DNA of 44,545 nucleotides from Azoarcus taiwanensis (lineage in GTDB: Bacteria > Pseudomonadota > Gammaproteobacteria > Burkholderiales > Rhodocyclaceae), in NCBI RefSeq assembly GCF_012910885.1, contig NZ_WTVM01000017.1, positions 1 to 44,545 of the forward strand. Reading direction: 5' to 3'. Shown piece by piece: positions 17,713-26,070 of this stretch. Numbering within the stretch: position 1 is the first letter of the stretch; the number at the start of each line of letters is the position of its first letter. A program made the translations under genes and the position numbers. The notes under the pieces were generated by a model that did no database searches, was not told where the DNA came from, and worked only from the letters and a program-made list of their open reading frames with translations.

Positions 17713-19875
17713 ATGAGTGCAGGCGGACAGGCAAGCGGATCCTACAGGTGGCGCTTTTTCCGGTCGGGTGGGTTCGACCAGGTGAGGATCGAGACAGCGG
17801 ACGATCTGCGGCATCTAGCAGAGCTCGACCAGAAGCTGTGGTCGGTGCTCGCCTGCCCGACCAATGGCCTCGAGTTCGACACCCGGACTCTGCAGTTGCT
17901 CGATGCCGACGGCGATGGCCGCATTCGTGCGCCGGAGATCGTCGCCGCGGTAGATTGGGTCTGCACCGTGTTGTGTGATCCAGGCGTGTTGTTCTCCGGC
18001 TCGGATGTGTTGCCGCTGGCGGCGCTGGACGAGGGCAACGATGAAGGTGCGCGTCTGCTGGCCAGCGCACGAGGAATCCTGGCCTATGTCGACAAGCCGG
18101 ATGCCGATGCGATCGGCATCGACGATGTCTCCGATACCACCCGCCTGTTTGCGCCCGACCATTTCAATGGCGACGGCATCGTGCCTGCCGAACTGGCCGG
18201 CGACGAACGGATCGCCACTGCGATCTCCCGCATCGTCGAGTGCCTGGGTGGCAAGGAAGACCGCAGCGGCAAGCCCGGTGTCGATGCCGAGACTTTGCAG
18301 AACTTCTTCGAGCGGGCGCAGGCGCTATCCGATTGGCTTGCCCAGGCCGAGGCCGAGCCCGGCATGGTGTTGCCGCTGAGCGACGACACCGCGACCGCTG
18401 CTGCTGCCTTCGAGGCCGTACGTGCCAAGATCGAAGACTACTTCACCCGTTGCCGGCTGGCCTGTTTCGACGAGCGCGCCGGAAGCGCGCTGAACCCGGC
18501 GGAGGCGGCTTACCTGGATCTCGCGGTCGCCACGCTCGAGCCGACCGCCGAAGCCATCGCGGCCTTGCCCCTGGCCCTGGTCGCCAAGGACCGCCCGCTG
18601 CCGCTGGAGGCCGGACTCAACCCGGCCTGGGCGGAGCGCATTGCGCGGCTGAGGGCGCTGGTCGTCACGCCACTGCTCGGCGAGCGCGCGAGCCTCGCAG
18701 AGGCCGACTGGCGCACCCTCGCCGAACGTTTCAGCCGCTATCGGGCGTGGATCGCAGAACAGCCCGACACACCGATCGCCTCGCTACCGCCTGCGGAACT
18801 GCGGACGATGCTTGCCGACGATACCCGGCAGGCCATCGAGGCATTGATCGCCGAGGACCTCGCCGCCGAGACTGCCGCCACGCAGGTCGAGGCGGTGGAG
18901 CGGCTCGTGCGTTACCAGCGCGACCTGGTCCGCCTGCTGCGCAACTTTGTCTCCCTGTCCGACTTCTACTGCGGCGAGCGCAAGGCGATCTTCCAGGCCG
19001 GCACGCTGTATCTCGACCAACGCAGTTGCGAACTGTGTCTGCGGGTCGCGGACATGGACCGCCATGCCGCCCTTTCGCCGCTGTCCGGCACATATCTCGT
19101 CTATTGCCAGTGCGTCCGTCAGGGCGAGGCGCCAATGACGATCGTTGCCGCGATGACCGGCGGCGACGCCGACGAGATGATGGTGCCAGGCCGCAACGGC
19201 GTTTTTTACGATCGTCAGTGTAGGGACTGGAACGCCAGCGTCATCAAGGTGGTAGAGAACCCGATCAGTGTGCGTCAGGCTTTCTGGTCGCCCTACAAAC
19301 GTATTGGGCGCATGATCGGCGAGCAGATCCAGAAGTTTGCCGCCTCGCGTGACAAGGCGGTCGAAGACCAGGCTGCGGCAGGTGTCGCGGAGGCCGGCGC
19401 GAGAGCCGAGGCGCCTGCTTCGGCGGCGCCTCAGGCCTTCGACATCGCCAAGTTCGCCGGTATCTTCGCCGCCATCGGCCTCGCGCTGGGTGCGTTGGGC
19501 ACCGCCCTGGCCGCGATCGTCGCCGGTTTTCTGTCGCTGCCGGGCTGGCAGATGCCGCTGGTCCTGGCCGGCATCATGCTGCTGATCTCGGGTCCGTCGA
19601 TGCTGCTCGCGTGGTTCAAGCTTCGCCAGCGCAATCTCGGCCCCCTGCTCGACGCCAACGGCTGGGCGGTCAATACCCGGGCGCGGATCAACATTCCGTT
19701 CGGTGCGGCGCTGACCGGTGTGGCCGAACTGCCCGCCGGCGCCGAACGTTCGCTTGCCGACCCCTACGCCGAAAAGCGCACACCGTGGCGTGGCTGGCTG
19801 CTGTTCGCCGTGGTCGTGATCGCGGCAATCGTCGCCTGGCAGAACGGATTCTTCGACCGTTTCTTCACCCAGTGA
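17713..19875 (+). CDS. large EF-hand-containing membrane protein, unknown function
   Basis: 720 residues from the ATG at 17713, with GGAGA upstream. A canonical EF-hand loop occupies residues 64-75 (DADGDGRIRAPE, Asp at 1, 3, 5 and Glu at 12). A second, degenerate one (HFNGDGIVPAEL) lies near 145-160. The middle 400 residues are helical and acidic, with a Cys cluster (FYCGERK and RSCELCLRV). The last 180 residues contain about three membrane helices (AGIFAAIGLALGALGTALAA, then MPLVLAGIMLLISGPSMLLA, then GWLLFAVVVIAAIVAWQNGF). The EF loop suggests calcium binding. No known family was recognised. After the TGA stop, 20 further in-frame codons look coding (see findings). The 78-residue membrane protein follows on the same strand. 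Confidence 0.82.
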   Translation: MSAGGQASGSYRWRFFRSGGFDQVRIETADDLRHLAELDQKLWSVLACPTNGLEFDTRTLQLLDADGDGRIRAPEIVAAVDWVCTVLCDPGVLFSGSDVLPLAALDEGNDEGARLLASARGILAYVDKPDADAIGIDDVSDTTRLFAPDHFNGDGIVPAELAGDERIATAISRIVECLGGKEDRSGKPGVDAETLQNFFERAQALSDWLAQAEAEPGMVLPLSDDTATAAAAFEAVRAKIEDYFTRCRLACFDERAGSALNPAEAAYLDLAVATLEPTAEAIAALPLALVAKDRPLPLEAGLNPAWAERIARLRALVVTPLLGERASLAEADWRTLAERFSRYRAWIAEQPDTPIASLPPAELRTMLADDTRQAIEALIAEDLAAETAATQVEAVERLVRYQRDLVRLLRNFVSLSDFYCGERKAIFQAGTLYLDQRSCELCLRVADMDRHAALSPLSGTYLVYCQCVRQGEAPMTIVAAMTGGDADEMMVPGRNGVFYDRQCRDWNASVIKVVENPISVRQAFWSPYKRIGRMIGEQIQKFAASRDKAVEDQAAAGVAEAGARAEAPASAAPQAFDIAKFAGIFAAIGLALGALGTALAAIVAGFLSLPGWQMPLVLAGIMLLISGPSMLLAWFKLRQRNLGPLLDANGWAVNTRARINIPFGAALTGVAELPAGAERSLADPYAEKRTPWRGWLLFAVVVIAAIVAWQNGFFDRFFTQ

Positions 19876-20150
19876 GGCGCACCGGCGGTCGAAGCCGAAC
19901 CGAAAGCCCAGAAGGCGGAGGAAGTGGCTGAAGGCTGACCAACACGTTGCCTGAACCGCTCGCGGTCCTTGGCCGCAAGCGCTTGGGTGGCCGCGAACGA
20001 CTGAACCAGAACCTTGCCGCTACCGGGGTAATCGCAGCAAAACGCACCGTCTGGTGCACGATGGCTTGGTCGGGCCAGTTCTCCATGAACGCGCGGCAGG
20101 GCACAAATATGTCAAACTTCAGCCCGCCGAAACCGCCCGGAGAATCGTCG

Positions 20151-20387
20151 ATGCCACCTCTGGCAATCAAGATCGCGCTGATCGTCTTTCACGTCATCCA
20201 GTATCTGGTCACCGCCAGCGCGGGATTTTCGCTCGCCAGTATCATCGCGGCACTGATGGTGGGCGCGCAGTTGCTGCCCAAGGATCATTTCGTGAAAACG
20301 TTCAAGATTCAGCCGATTCGCGTCAGCCAGTACGGCAGCCTGGTGTGGTTCCTGGTCGCATTCGCGGAATTGCGCATGGCGGGTTGA
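20151..20387 (+). CDS. small two-helix membrane protein
   Basis: 78 residues from the ATG at 20151 (MPPLAIKIALIVFHVIQYLV), chosen because GGAG lies 8 nt upstream. An in-frame ATG at 20109 would add a Pro-rich 14-residue N-terminus. Two hydrophobic segments are visible (LAIKIALIVFHVIQYLVTAS and SLVWFLVAFAELRMA), with a short basic loop. It follows the EF-hand protein on the same strand; a functional link is only suggested by position. Family not recognised. Confidence 0.6.
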   Translation: MPPLAIKIALIVFHVIQYLVTASAGFSLASIIAALMVGAQLLPKDHFVKTFKIQPIRVSQYGSLVWFLVAFAELRMAG

Positions 20388-20412
20388 GGCGCGGGATTAC
20401 CGACTTCCTGCT

Positions 20413-21981
20413 TCAATCCGCCATCACGCAGCGCTCGTGCGCCCAGGCCCGAAGCTGGTCGATCTTCTCGGCCATGACGACCGACAGCGGCCGGGTGCGC
20501 TGGATTTCGGCGAGCAGCATTGCCATGTCCGGATCCCGGCCTTCAGGCAGGGCTTCGTAGAGGGTCGACACCACCGCCTGCTCGATCTCCGCGCCGGACA
20601 TGCCCTCGCTCTCCAGAGCGAGTGATTGCAGATCGAAACCTGCCAGCGCCAGCTTGTGGCGACCGAGGTGGATGCGGAAGATGGTCTCGCGTGCCGGTGC
20701 ATCGGGGAGGTCCACGAAGAATAGCTCATCGAAGCGCCCTTTGCGGATCAGTTCCGGCGGCAAGGCCTGGACGTCGTTGGCGGTGGCGACGATGAATATG
20801 CGCGCGCGCCGCTCGGCCATCCAGGTCAGCAGCGTTCCAAGCACCCGGCGGGACACGCCACCGTCCTGGTCGGACGAGCCGCCGGACATGGCCTTTTCGA
20901 TCTCGTCGATCCACATCACCACCGGCTGCATCGCCTCGGCAGCCGACAAGGCCTCGCGCAGCTTGCGCTCGGTCTCGCCCTGGTATTTGTCGTACAGCGC
21001 GCCCATGTCGAGCTTGAGCAGCGGCAAACCCCAGGAGGCAGCGGTGGCCTTGGCGGTGAGACTCTTGCCGGTGCCCTGCACACCCATGATCAGCACACCC
21101 TTTGGTGCGGGCAGGCCGGGGCGGTCCACCTCGCCGAGGAAAATCGGCCGGCGCTGCGCGAGCCAGCGCCGCAGGCGGAGCAAGCCGCCGATGGCGTCGA
21201 CCCCGTCCAGCGGTGCCTCGAGGCTCAGGCCTGGCAGCGACTGTTCCTTGTAGCGCACCGCTCGTTGCAGGTCTTCCGGCGTCAGCGTGCCGTCGTTGCG
21301 AATCGCCTGGCGCAGAAGCTGGCGCACGTCTTCCTCGCACAGGCCGCTCGCGTAGCGCACCATCGCGTCTTCAAGCTTCGGGTTGCGTCGAGGCCGTCCG
21401 CGCGAGCGTTCGAACAGCGCGAACTCCTCTTCGAGCAGTTCGCGGATGCGGGCTTCGTCCGGCAGGGACAGGCTCAGGTGTGCGGCGTGTCTGCCGAGCT
21501 TGGGTGGGAGTTGCATCCGCGGCGAGATCAGCACCAGCGTGCGGTCGTCGATCGCGTGATCGAGCGCGATCTCGCGCAGCCCGCGCACCACCACCGGGTC
21601 TTCGAGATAGGGGTGGACGTCGAGCAGCACGTAGATGCCGCGCCGGCCGCGCTGGTCGATGTACTTGAGCGCCGACGGCAAGGCCCGGGTGTCGGGGATT
21701 TCTCCGCCTGACTCCGGTACAGGCGTACCCGGGCCTTCGTCATCGACCAGCTCGAGACTTCTTGGCCCTCTGCCCGGATCGCGCGGGCTGCCGTAGCGCA
21801 CGTCCGGTTGACTCCCGAGGGAAACCAGACCGGCTGCTGCCGACCAGCGATAAAGTGGTAGGTTGCGCTCGGCTGCGAGCGTTTCCAGCAAGCGCATTGC
21901 GCGGGTTTCTTCCATCGTCTCGATGACGATGACGGGCGTGCGGGAGCGGATCAGGGCGGTGAGGTCGCGCAGGTCGTTCAT
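20413..21981 (-). CDS. AAA+ ATPase of the Ycf46 type
   Basis: 522 residues. The N-terminal 250 residues form a Ycf46-like domain that starts LTALIRSRTPVIVIETMEET. The C-terminal AAA+ module has Walker A GVQGTGKS (300-307), Walker B VVMWIDE (354-360), sensor 1 ATAND and the arginine finger-like RKGRFDELFFVDLPD of the FtsH/Ycf46 clade. ATP-driven remodelling is expected. In cyanobacteria Ycf46 affects photosynthetic carbon use; in heterotrophs its role is not settled. Convergent with the small membrane protein. No strong ribosome-binding site was seen. Confidence 0.9.
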   Translation of the reverse strand: MNDLRDLTALIRSRTPVIVIETMEETRAMRLLETLAAERNLPLYRWSAAAGLVSLGSQPDVRYGSPRDPGRGPRSLELVDDEGPGTPVPESGGEIPDTRALPSALKYIDQRGRRGIYVLLDVHPYLEDPVVVRGLREIALDHAIDDRTLVLISPRMQLPPKLGRHAAHLSLSLPDEARIRELLEEEFALFERSRGRPRRNPKLEDAMVRYASGLCEEDVRQLLRQAIRNDGTLTPEDLQRAVRYKEQSLPGLSLEAPLDGVDAIGGLLRLRRWLAQRRPIFLGEVDRPGLPAPKGVLIMGVQGTGKSLTAKATAASWGLPLLKLDMGALYDKYQGETERKLREALSAAEAMQPVVMWIDEIEKAMSGGSSDQDGGVSRRVLGTLLTWMAERRARIFIVATANDVQALPPELIRKGRFDELFFVDLPDAPARETIFRIHLGRHKLALAGFDLQSLALESEGMSGAEIEQAVVSTLYEALPEGRDPDMAMLLAEIQRTRPLSVVMAEKIDQLRAWAHERCVMAD

Positions 21982-22053
21982 CGGGTCATGACCGGTGAGT
22001 GAATCGTCAGCGGATTATCCCTGAATTTCCGTGAAGGCAGACGCCAAGGTCGA

Positions 22054-22243
22054 GCGGTTCGCCAGTGGGGGTAGCCGTGAGGCGACTCTGCCCGAGTGCA
22101 TGCCGCTGTTGCCGAGCGTAGCGCCCGAGATCCCTGCTGTTAGAGCCCGTCAGGGCGAGTTCAGGGATCGCAGCGAAGCGAGGCTTACAGCGGCAGCACG
22201 AGTGGCAGCTGGAGCCGAATGGCTACCCCCACTGGCGAACCGC
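22054..22243. repeat. 190-bp palindromic element (long imperfect hairpin)
   Basis: A perfect 23-bp inverted repeat bounds the element (22054-22076 and 22221-22243; arm starts GCGGTTCGCCAGTGGGGG). The interior also pairs: GCCGCTGT near 22101, GATCCCTG near 22130 and their complements CAGGGATC near 22165 and ACAGCGGC near 22190. The interior ends at a GAGCCCGTCAGGGC apex. It fills the gap between the ATPase start and the crotonase stop. It may be a REP/MITE-type repeat; as RNA it would fold into one rod. Confidence 0.75.
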
Positions 22244-22257
22244 GGCTTACGGGCACT

Positions 22258-23058
22258 TCAGCCCCGTGTCGTCTGCTCCAGCATGCGGTTGACCGCCTCA
22301 AGATGCTCGGCCTCGTTGTGGCACATGCCCTGGAAGGCGGCGCACAGGTCGAGGAAGTCCTTCAACTCCATGCGCTGGGCCATCTTCATCAGGCGCTTGG
22401 TCAGGCGCAGCGCCTTGGGAGGCTGGGCGGCGAAGCGGGTGGCGAGCTGGTGGGCGCGATTCATCAGATCGTCGGGTTCGACCACGTCGAGCACGATGCC
22501 GAGTTGCTTCGCTTCGTCGGCGCCGACGATGCGTCCGGACAGGGTCAGTTCGAAGGCCTGCTGGTAGCCGATCAGGCGCTGCATGAACCAGGCGCCGCCG
22601 TCGCCGGGAATGATGCCGAGGTTGAGGAAGGTCTCGCCGAACTTCGCTCGGGTGGAGGCGATGCGGATGTCCGCCATGTTGGCCAGATCGAAGCCCGCGC
22701 CGATGGCCGGGCCGTTGACTGCGGCGATGATCGGCACCTCGACCGCCTGCAGCGCCAGCGGGATGCGCTGGATGCCACGGCGGTAGCGCGTGGCGACCTC
22801 GGCCACATCACCGGCGAAGTCGCCGCCGCGGTTGGCCATGTCCTTGATGTTGCCGCCAGCCGAGAACGCGGCGCCGGCGCCGGTGACGACCAACACCGAA
22901 ACGTCGTCGCAGCGGTTGATCCACTCGGCGACGTTGACGATGTCGTCGATCAGCGCGGTGCCGGTAAGCGCGTTGCGCACGTCGTCGCGGTCGAGCGTGA
23001 GGGTGGCGACGCGGCCGTCGAGGCTCAGGCGTGAGTCGGTGGTCTGGGGAAGAGTCAT
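22258..23058 (-). CDS. enoyl-CoA hydratase/isomerase (crotonase) family protein
   Basis: 266 residues with the crotonase fold: oxyanion-hole segments AGGNIKDMA and NGPAIGAGFDLANMADIRIA. The region that normally reads FGxPExxLG is FGETFLNLGIIPGDGGAWF. The usual first catalytic Glu position is therefore Phe, with an Asp in PGDGG and a Glu in FELTLSGR. It may act as an isomerase or on an unusual acyl-CoA rather than as a standard hydratase. It lies 29 bp after the acyl-CoA synthetase gene, with AAGGAG before its ATG, as last gene of that operon. Confidence 0.88.
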   Translation of the reverse strand: MTLPQTTDSRLSLDGRVATLTLDRDDVRNALTGTALIDDIVNVAEWINRCDDVSVLVVTGAGAAFSAGGNIKDMANRGGDFAGDVAEVATRYRRGIQRIPLALQAVEVPIIAAVNGPAIGAGFDLANMADIRIASTRAKFGETFLNLGIIPGDGGAWFMQRLIGYQQAFELTLSGRIVGADEAKQLGIVLDVVEPDDLMNRAHQLATRFAAQPPKALRLTKRLMKMAQRMELKDFLDLCAAFQGMCHNEAEHLEAVNRMLEQTTRG

Positions 23059-23087
23059 GGGTCGTTCTCCTTCGGGCCGGTGCAGGC

Positions 23088-25262
23088 TCAGTTGCTTGCG
23101 ACGCTGCGGTTGGTGATGATGCGGGCATCCACCACGGCATAGCCGTCCGGATAGGCGATGACCGGATTGAGGTCGAGCTCGGAGAGTTGCGGATAGGCCG
23201 ACACGATGCCCGAGACCTTGAGCAGCAGGTCGACCAGCGCTTCCTTGTCCACCGGCGGTTCGCCGCGTACGCCTTCGAGAATCTTGCGGCCCTTGATCTG
23301 GTCGATCATCGAACGTGCATCCTCGCGGCTGACCGGGATCGAACGGAAGGCGACGTCCTCCAGGATCTCGACGAAAATGCCACCGAGTCCGAACATCAGC
23401 ACCGGGCCGAAGATCGGGTCGCGCACGACGCCGATGATGATCTCGGTGCCCTTCCTGGCCATTGGGGTGACCAGCACGCCGCGGATGTCGGCGTTCGGAT
23501 CGTAGGCTCTGCAGCTCGTCATGATCTGGTCGAAAGCCTCGCGCAGCGCCGCCTCGCCCTGCAGATTCAACTTCACGCCACCGGCATCGGACTTGTGCAG
23601 GATGTCCTTGGACACGACTTTCATGACCAACGGCCGGTCGCCCATGCGCGCGGCGACTTCACCGAGTTCGGCCGGATTGCTGACGATGGCCTCCGGCGCC
23701 ACGTCTACGCCGTGGGTCCGGAGCAGGGACTTCGCTTCGTACTCGAACAGATCGCGACCTTCGTTCTGGGCGCGGCCGAACATGGCCTGCATTTCCGCAT
23801 CCTCCTCGATCGCCGGACCGGTTGCCTGCGCATCGAGTCCGGCAAGATAGATGCCACGCTCGCCGAGTGCCGCAAGTGCGCGCACAGCGTGCTCGATCGA
23901 AGGATAGACCGGTACGCCTTCCTCGTGCAGGCGGCGCAGTGCCGGGGGTTTGACCGGGGCATACAGGCTGTAGACCACAAGTGGCTTCTCGGTGTGCTTG
24001 GCGAGTTCGATCATCGCTTCGGCGCCGCGCATTTCGCCGCCGAGCAGGTCTTCCGCGAAGCGGATGCTGTAGCCGCCGAACATGCCGACCAGGAACACCG
24101 CGTCGATGTTGGGATCTCCGGCGGCGATCGCCATGCAGTCGGCGAGCAGTGCCGGGTTGGCGTCGGTACTGCCGGCCACATCCACCGGGTTCACTACCGA
24201 AGCCTGCGGGAACAGGACCTCGCGCAGCTTCGCCTGGGTTGCGGCGCTCAGCTCGGGGATCTCGAGGCCAGCCTCGGACAGGCGGTCGGAGGCGATCGTG
24301 GCCTGACCGCCGCCGTCCGAGATCACTGCGATGCGCTTGCCGCGAGCGAACTGCATCAGGCCCAGACCTTCGGCCACCGGCAGGATCTCGTCGGAATCCT
24401 GCACCACGCTGACGCCGACCTGGCGCAACAGGTCCACCGTCATGCCATAGCTGCCGGCCAGTGCCCCGGTGTGCGAGCTCGCGGCCTTCTTGCCCTGCTC
24501 GGTCGAGCCGGACTTATACACCACCACCGGCTTCCTTGCGGTGACCTCGCGTGCGACGTTCAGGAAGCGCTGGCCGTCGCGAAAGCCTTCCACGTAGAGC
24601 GTCGCGACCTTGGTGTTAGGCTCCTCGCCGAGATAGCGCAGATAGTCGTTGAAGCCGATGTCGGTCTGGTTGCCTGGACCGACGTAGGTCGAGAAGCCGA
24701 CATGGCCGTTATGCTCGGCCTCGAGCACCAGCGAGAGCAACATGTTGCCCGACTGAGAGATGAAGCCGATGTTGCCCGGCTTGACGTTGGCCAGCGCCAG
24801 CAGGTTGACCTTCTGGTGCAGGTTGAACATGCCCGAGGTGTTGGGGCCGATGATGCGCACGTTGCCAGCGCGGGCGGCGTCCAGGACCTGCTGTTCGAGC
24901 TTGACCCCCTCGCCGCCGATTTCCTTGAAGCCGCTGGCGAGAATCACTGCGCCCTTGATGCCCTTCTTGCCGCACAGCTCGATCAGGCCCGGCACCGTGT
25001 TCGCCGGGGTACAGATCAGCGCGAGGTCGACCCCGTAAGGAATTGCCTCGAGTGACGGGTAGGCTCGCGCGCCGAGGATCATGTCGGCCTTGGGGTTGAT
25101 CGGGTAGATCGCGCCCTTGAAGCCGTCCTTGATCAGGCCGACCATGGCCTTGTAGCCGCGTTTGGTCGGATCGCTCGATGCGCCGACGATGGCGATCGAA
25201 TTCGGGGCGAGGAAATCGTGCAACGGGCTCTTGCGTTCGAGGCTCTGTGGGGTGGCTTGCAT
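23088..25262 (-). CDS. ADP-forming acyl-CoA synthetase (acetyl-CoA synthetase family, fused alpha and beta subunits)
   Basis: 724 residues from the ATG at 25262, with GGGAGA upstream. Order of domains: CoA-binding (about 20-130, NSIAIVGASSDPTKRGYKAM), succinyl-CoA-ligase-like (ASSHTGALAGSYGM with the expected phospho-His), and a C-terminal ATP-grasp (about 500-720, PLVMKVVSKDILHKSDAGGV and FGPVLMFGLGGIFVEILEDV). It makes or uses an acyl-CoA with ADP/ATP and phosphate. The preceding crotonase gene ends one base before it (TGAC-ATG), so the operon is tight. Relatives act on acetate, aryl acids and, as FerA, ferulate; substrate here unknown. Confidence 0.92.
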   Translation of the reverse strand: MQATPQSLERKSPLHDFLAPNSIAIVGASSDPTKRGYKAMVGLIKDGFKGAIYPINPKADMILGARAYPSLEAIPYGVDLALICTPANTVPGLIELCGKKGIKGAVILASGFKEIGGEGVKLEQQVLDAARAGNVRIIGPNTSGMFNLHQKVNLLALANVKPGNIGFISQSGNMLLSLVLEAEHNGHVGFSTYVGPGNQTDIGFNDYLRYLGEEPNTKVATLYVEGFRDGQRFLNVAREVTARKPVVVYKSGSTEQGKKAASSHTGALAGSYGMTVDLLRQVGVSVVQDSDEILPVAEGLGLMQFARGKRIAVISDGGGQATIASDRLSEAGLEIPELSAATQAKLREVLFPQASVVNPVDVAGSTDANPALLADCMAIAAGDPNIDAVFLVGMFGGYSIRFAEDLLGGEMRGAEAMIELAKHTEKPLVVYSLYAPVKPPALRRLHEEGVPVYPSIEHAVRALAALGERGIYLAGLDAQATGPAIEEDAEMQAMFGRAQNEGRDLFEYEAKSLLRTHGVDVAPEAIVSNPAELGEVAARMGDRPLVMKVVSKDILHKSDAGGVKLNLQGEAALREAFDQIMTSCRAYDPNADIRGVLVTPMARKGTEIIIGVVRDPIFGPVLMFGLGGIFVEILEDVAFRSIPVSREDARSMIDQIKGRKILEGVRGEPPVDKEALVDLLLKVSGIVSAYPQLSELDLNPVIAYPDGYAVVDARIITNRSVASN

Positions 25263-25263
25263 G

Positions 25264-26052
25264 TCATTCTCCCTTGAAGACCGGGCTGCGCTTCTCGGCG
25301 AAGGCATCGACGCCTTCCTGCCAGTCGCGGGTGGTACCGACGAAGGTCATGCCTTCGAGTTCAGCGGTGAGGCAGGCATCCAGCGTGCGCTCGGCCGACA
25401 GGTTGAGCTGTTCCTTGGCGAGTTGCATCGAGAATGGTGCCTTGGTTGCGAGCCGGGCAGCGAAGGCGCGCGCGGCATCGAGGAAACCTTCGTCCGCCAG
25501 CACGCGGTTGGCGAGCCCGATGCGCTCGGCCTCGGCGCCCTTGATGCGCTCGCCCAGGAATACCAGTTCGCGTGCCTTGGCCAGTCCGACCAGGCGTGGC
25601 AGCAGCCAGGTTACCCCGCCACCGAGAAAGTTGCCGATGCTGATCTCGGGCAGGCCAATCTGCGCACTCTCGGCCATCAGGATGAAGTCGGAGGCCAGCG
25701 CGATCTCGGCGCCGGCGCCCAGCGCGTAGCCATTCACCGCCGCCACGACCGGCTTCTTGAGGTGCAGCAGGCGTTTGCATACGATCTGCTCGCCCTGCAG
25801 GTACTGCCGGCGATCGAAGGCGGTACGGGTGCCGGCCTTGTGTTCCTTCAGGTCGGCCCCGACGCAGAAGGCGCGGCCTTCGCCGGTGATCAGCACGACG
25901 CGCGCGTCGTTATCGGCCTCGGCCACCGACAGCGCGGTGTTGAATTCCTCGTACAGTTTGGCGGTGACCGCGTTGAGACGTTCCGGGCGGTTGAGTCGGA
26001 TCTCGGCAATGCCGTCCGATTGTGCATAGATGATGGTTTGGTATGTACTCAT
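25264..26052 (-). CDS. enoyl-CoA hydratase (crotonase family)
   Basis: 262 residues, starting MSTYQTIIYAQSDGIAEIRL at the ATG at 26052; the open frame continues upstream but is not conserved-looking. It shows the oxyanion-hole motifs FCVGADLKEHKA and VNGYALGAGAEIALASDFIL and both catalytic Glu positions (IGLPEISIG and ARELVFLGERI), so ordinary hydration of enoyl-CoA is expected. First gene of the operon with the acyl-CoA synthetase and a second crotonase. A 14-bp tandem duplication overlaps its start codon (26039-26070) and creates a five-codon upstream ORF. Confidence 0.92.
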   Translation of the reverse strand: MSTYQTIIYAQSDGIAEIRLNRPERLNAVTAKLYEEFNTALSVAEADNDARVVLITGEGRAFCVGADLKEHKAGTRTAFDRRQYLQGEQIVCKRLLHLKKPVVAAVNGYALGAGAEIALASDFILMAESAQIGLPEISIGNFLGGGVTWLLPRLVGLAKARELVFLGERIKGAEAERIGLANRVLADEGFLDAARAFAARLATKAPFSMQLAKEQLNLSAERTLDACLTAELEGMTFVGTTRDWQEGVDAFAEKRSPVFKGE

Positions 26053-26070
26053 TGGTATGTACTCATTGGT
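26039..26070. repeat. 14-bp tandem duplication at a start codon
   Basis: TGGTATGTACTCAT occurs at 26039-26052 and again at 26053-26066, followed by a partial third copy (TGGT). On the minus strand each copy contains ATGAGTACATACCA, so the crotonase start codon is duplicated out of frame. Confidence 0.9.

Noticed and set aside
23031-25055. 674-codon plus-strand open frame
   Set aside because: It lies opposite the acyl-CoA synthetase gene and its translation is low-complexity (His, Arg, Asp, Gly rich), as expected of a GC-rich shadow frame.
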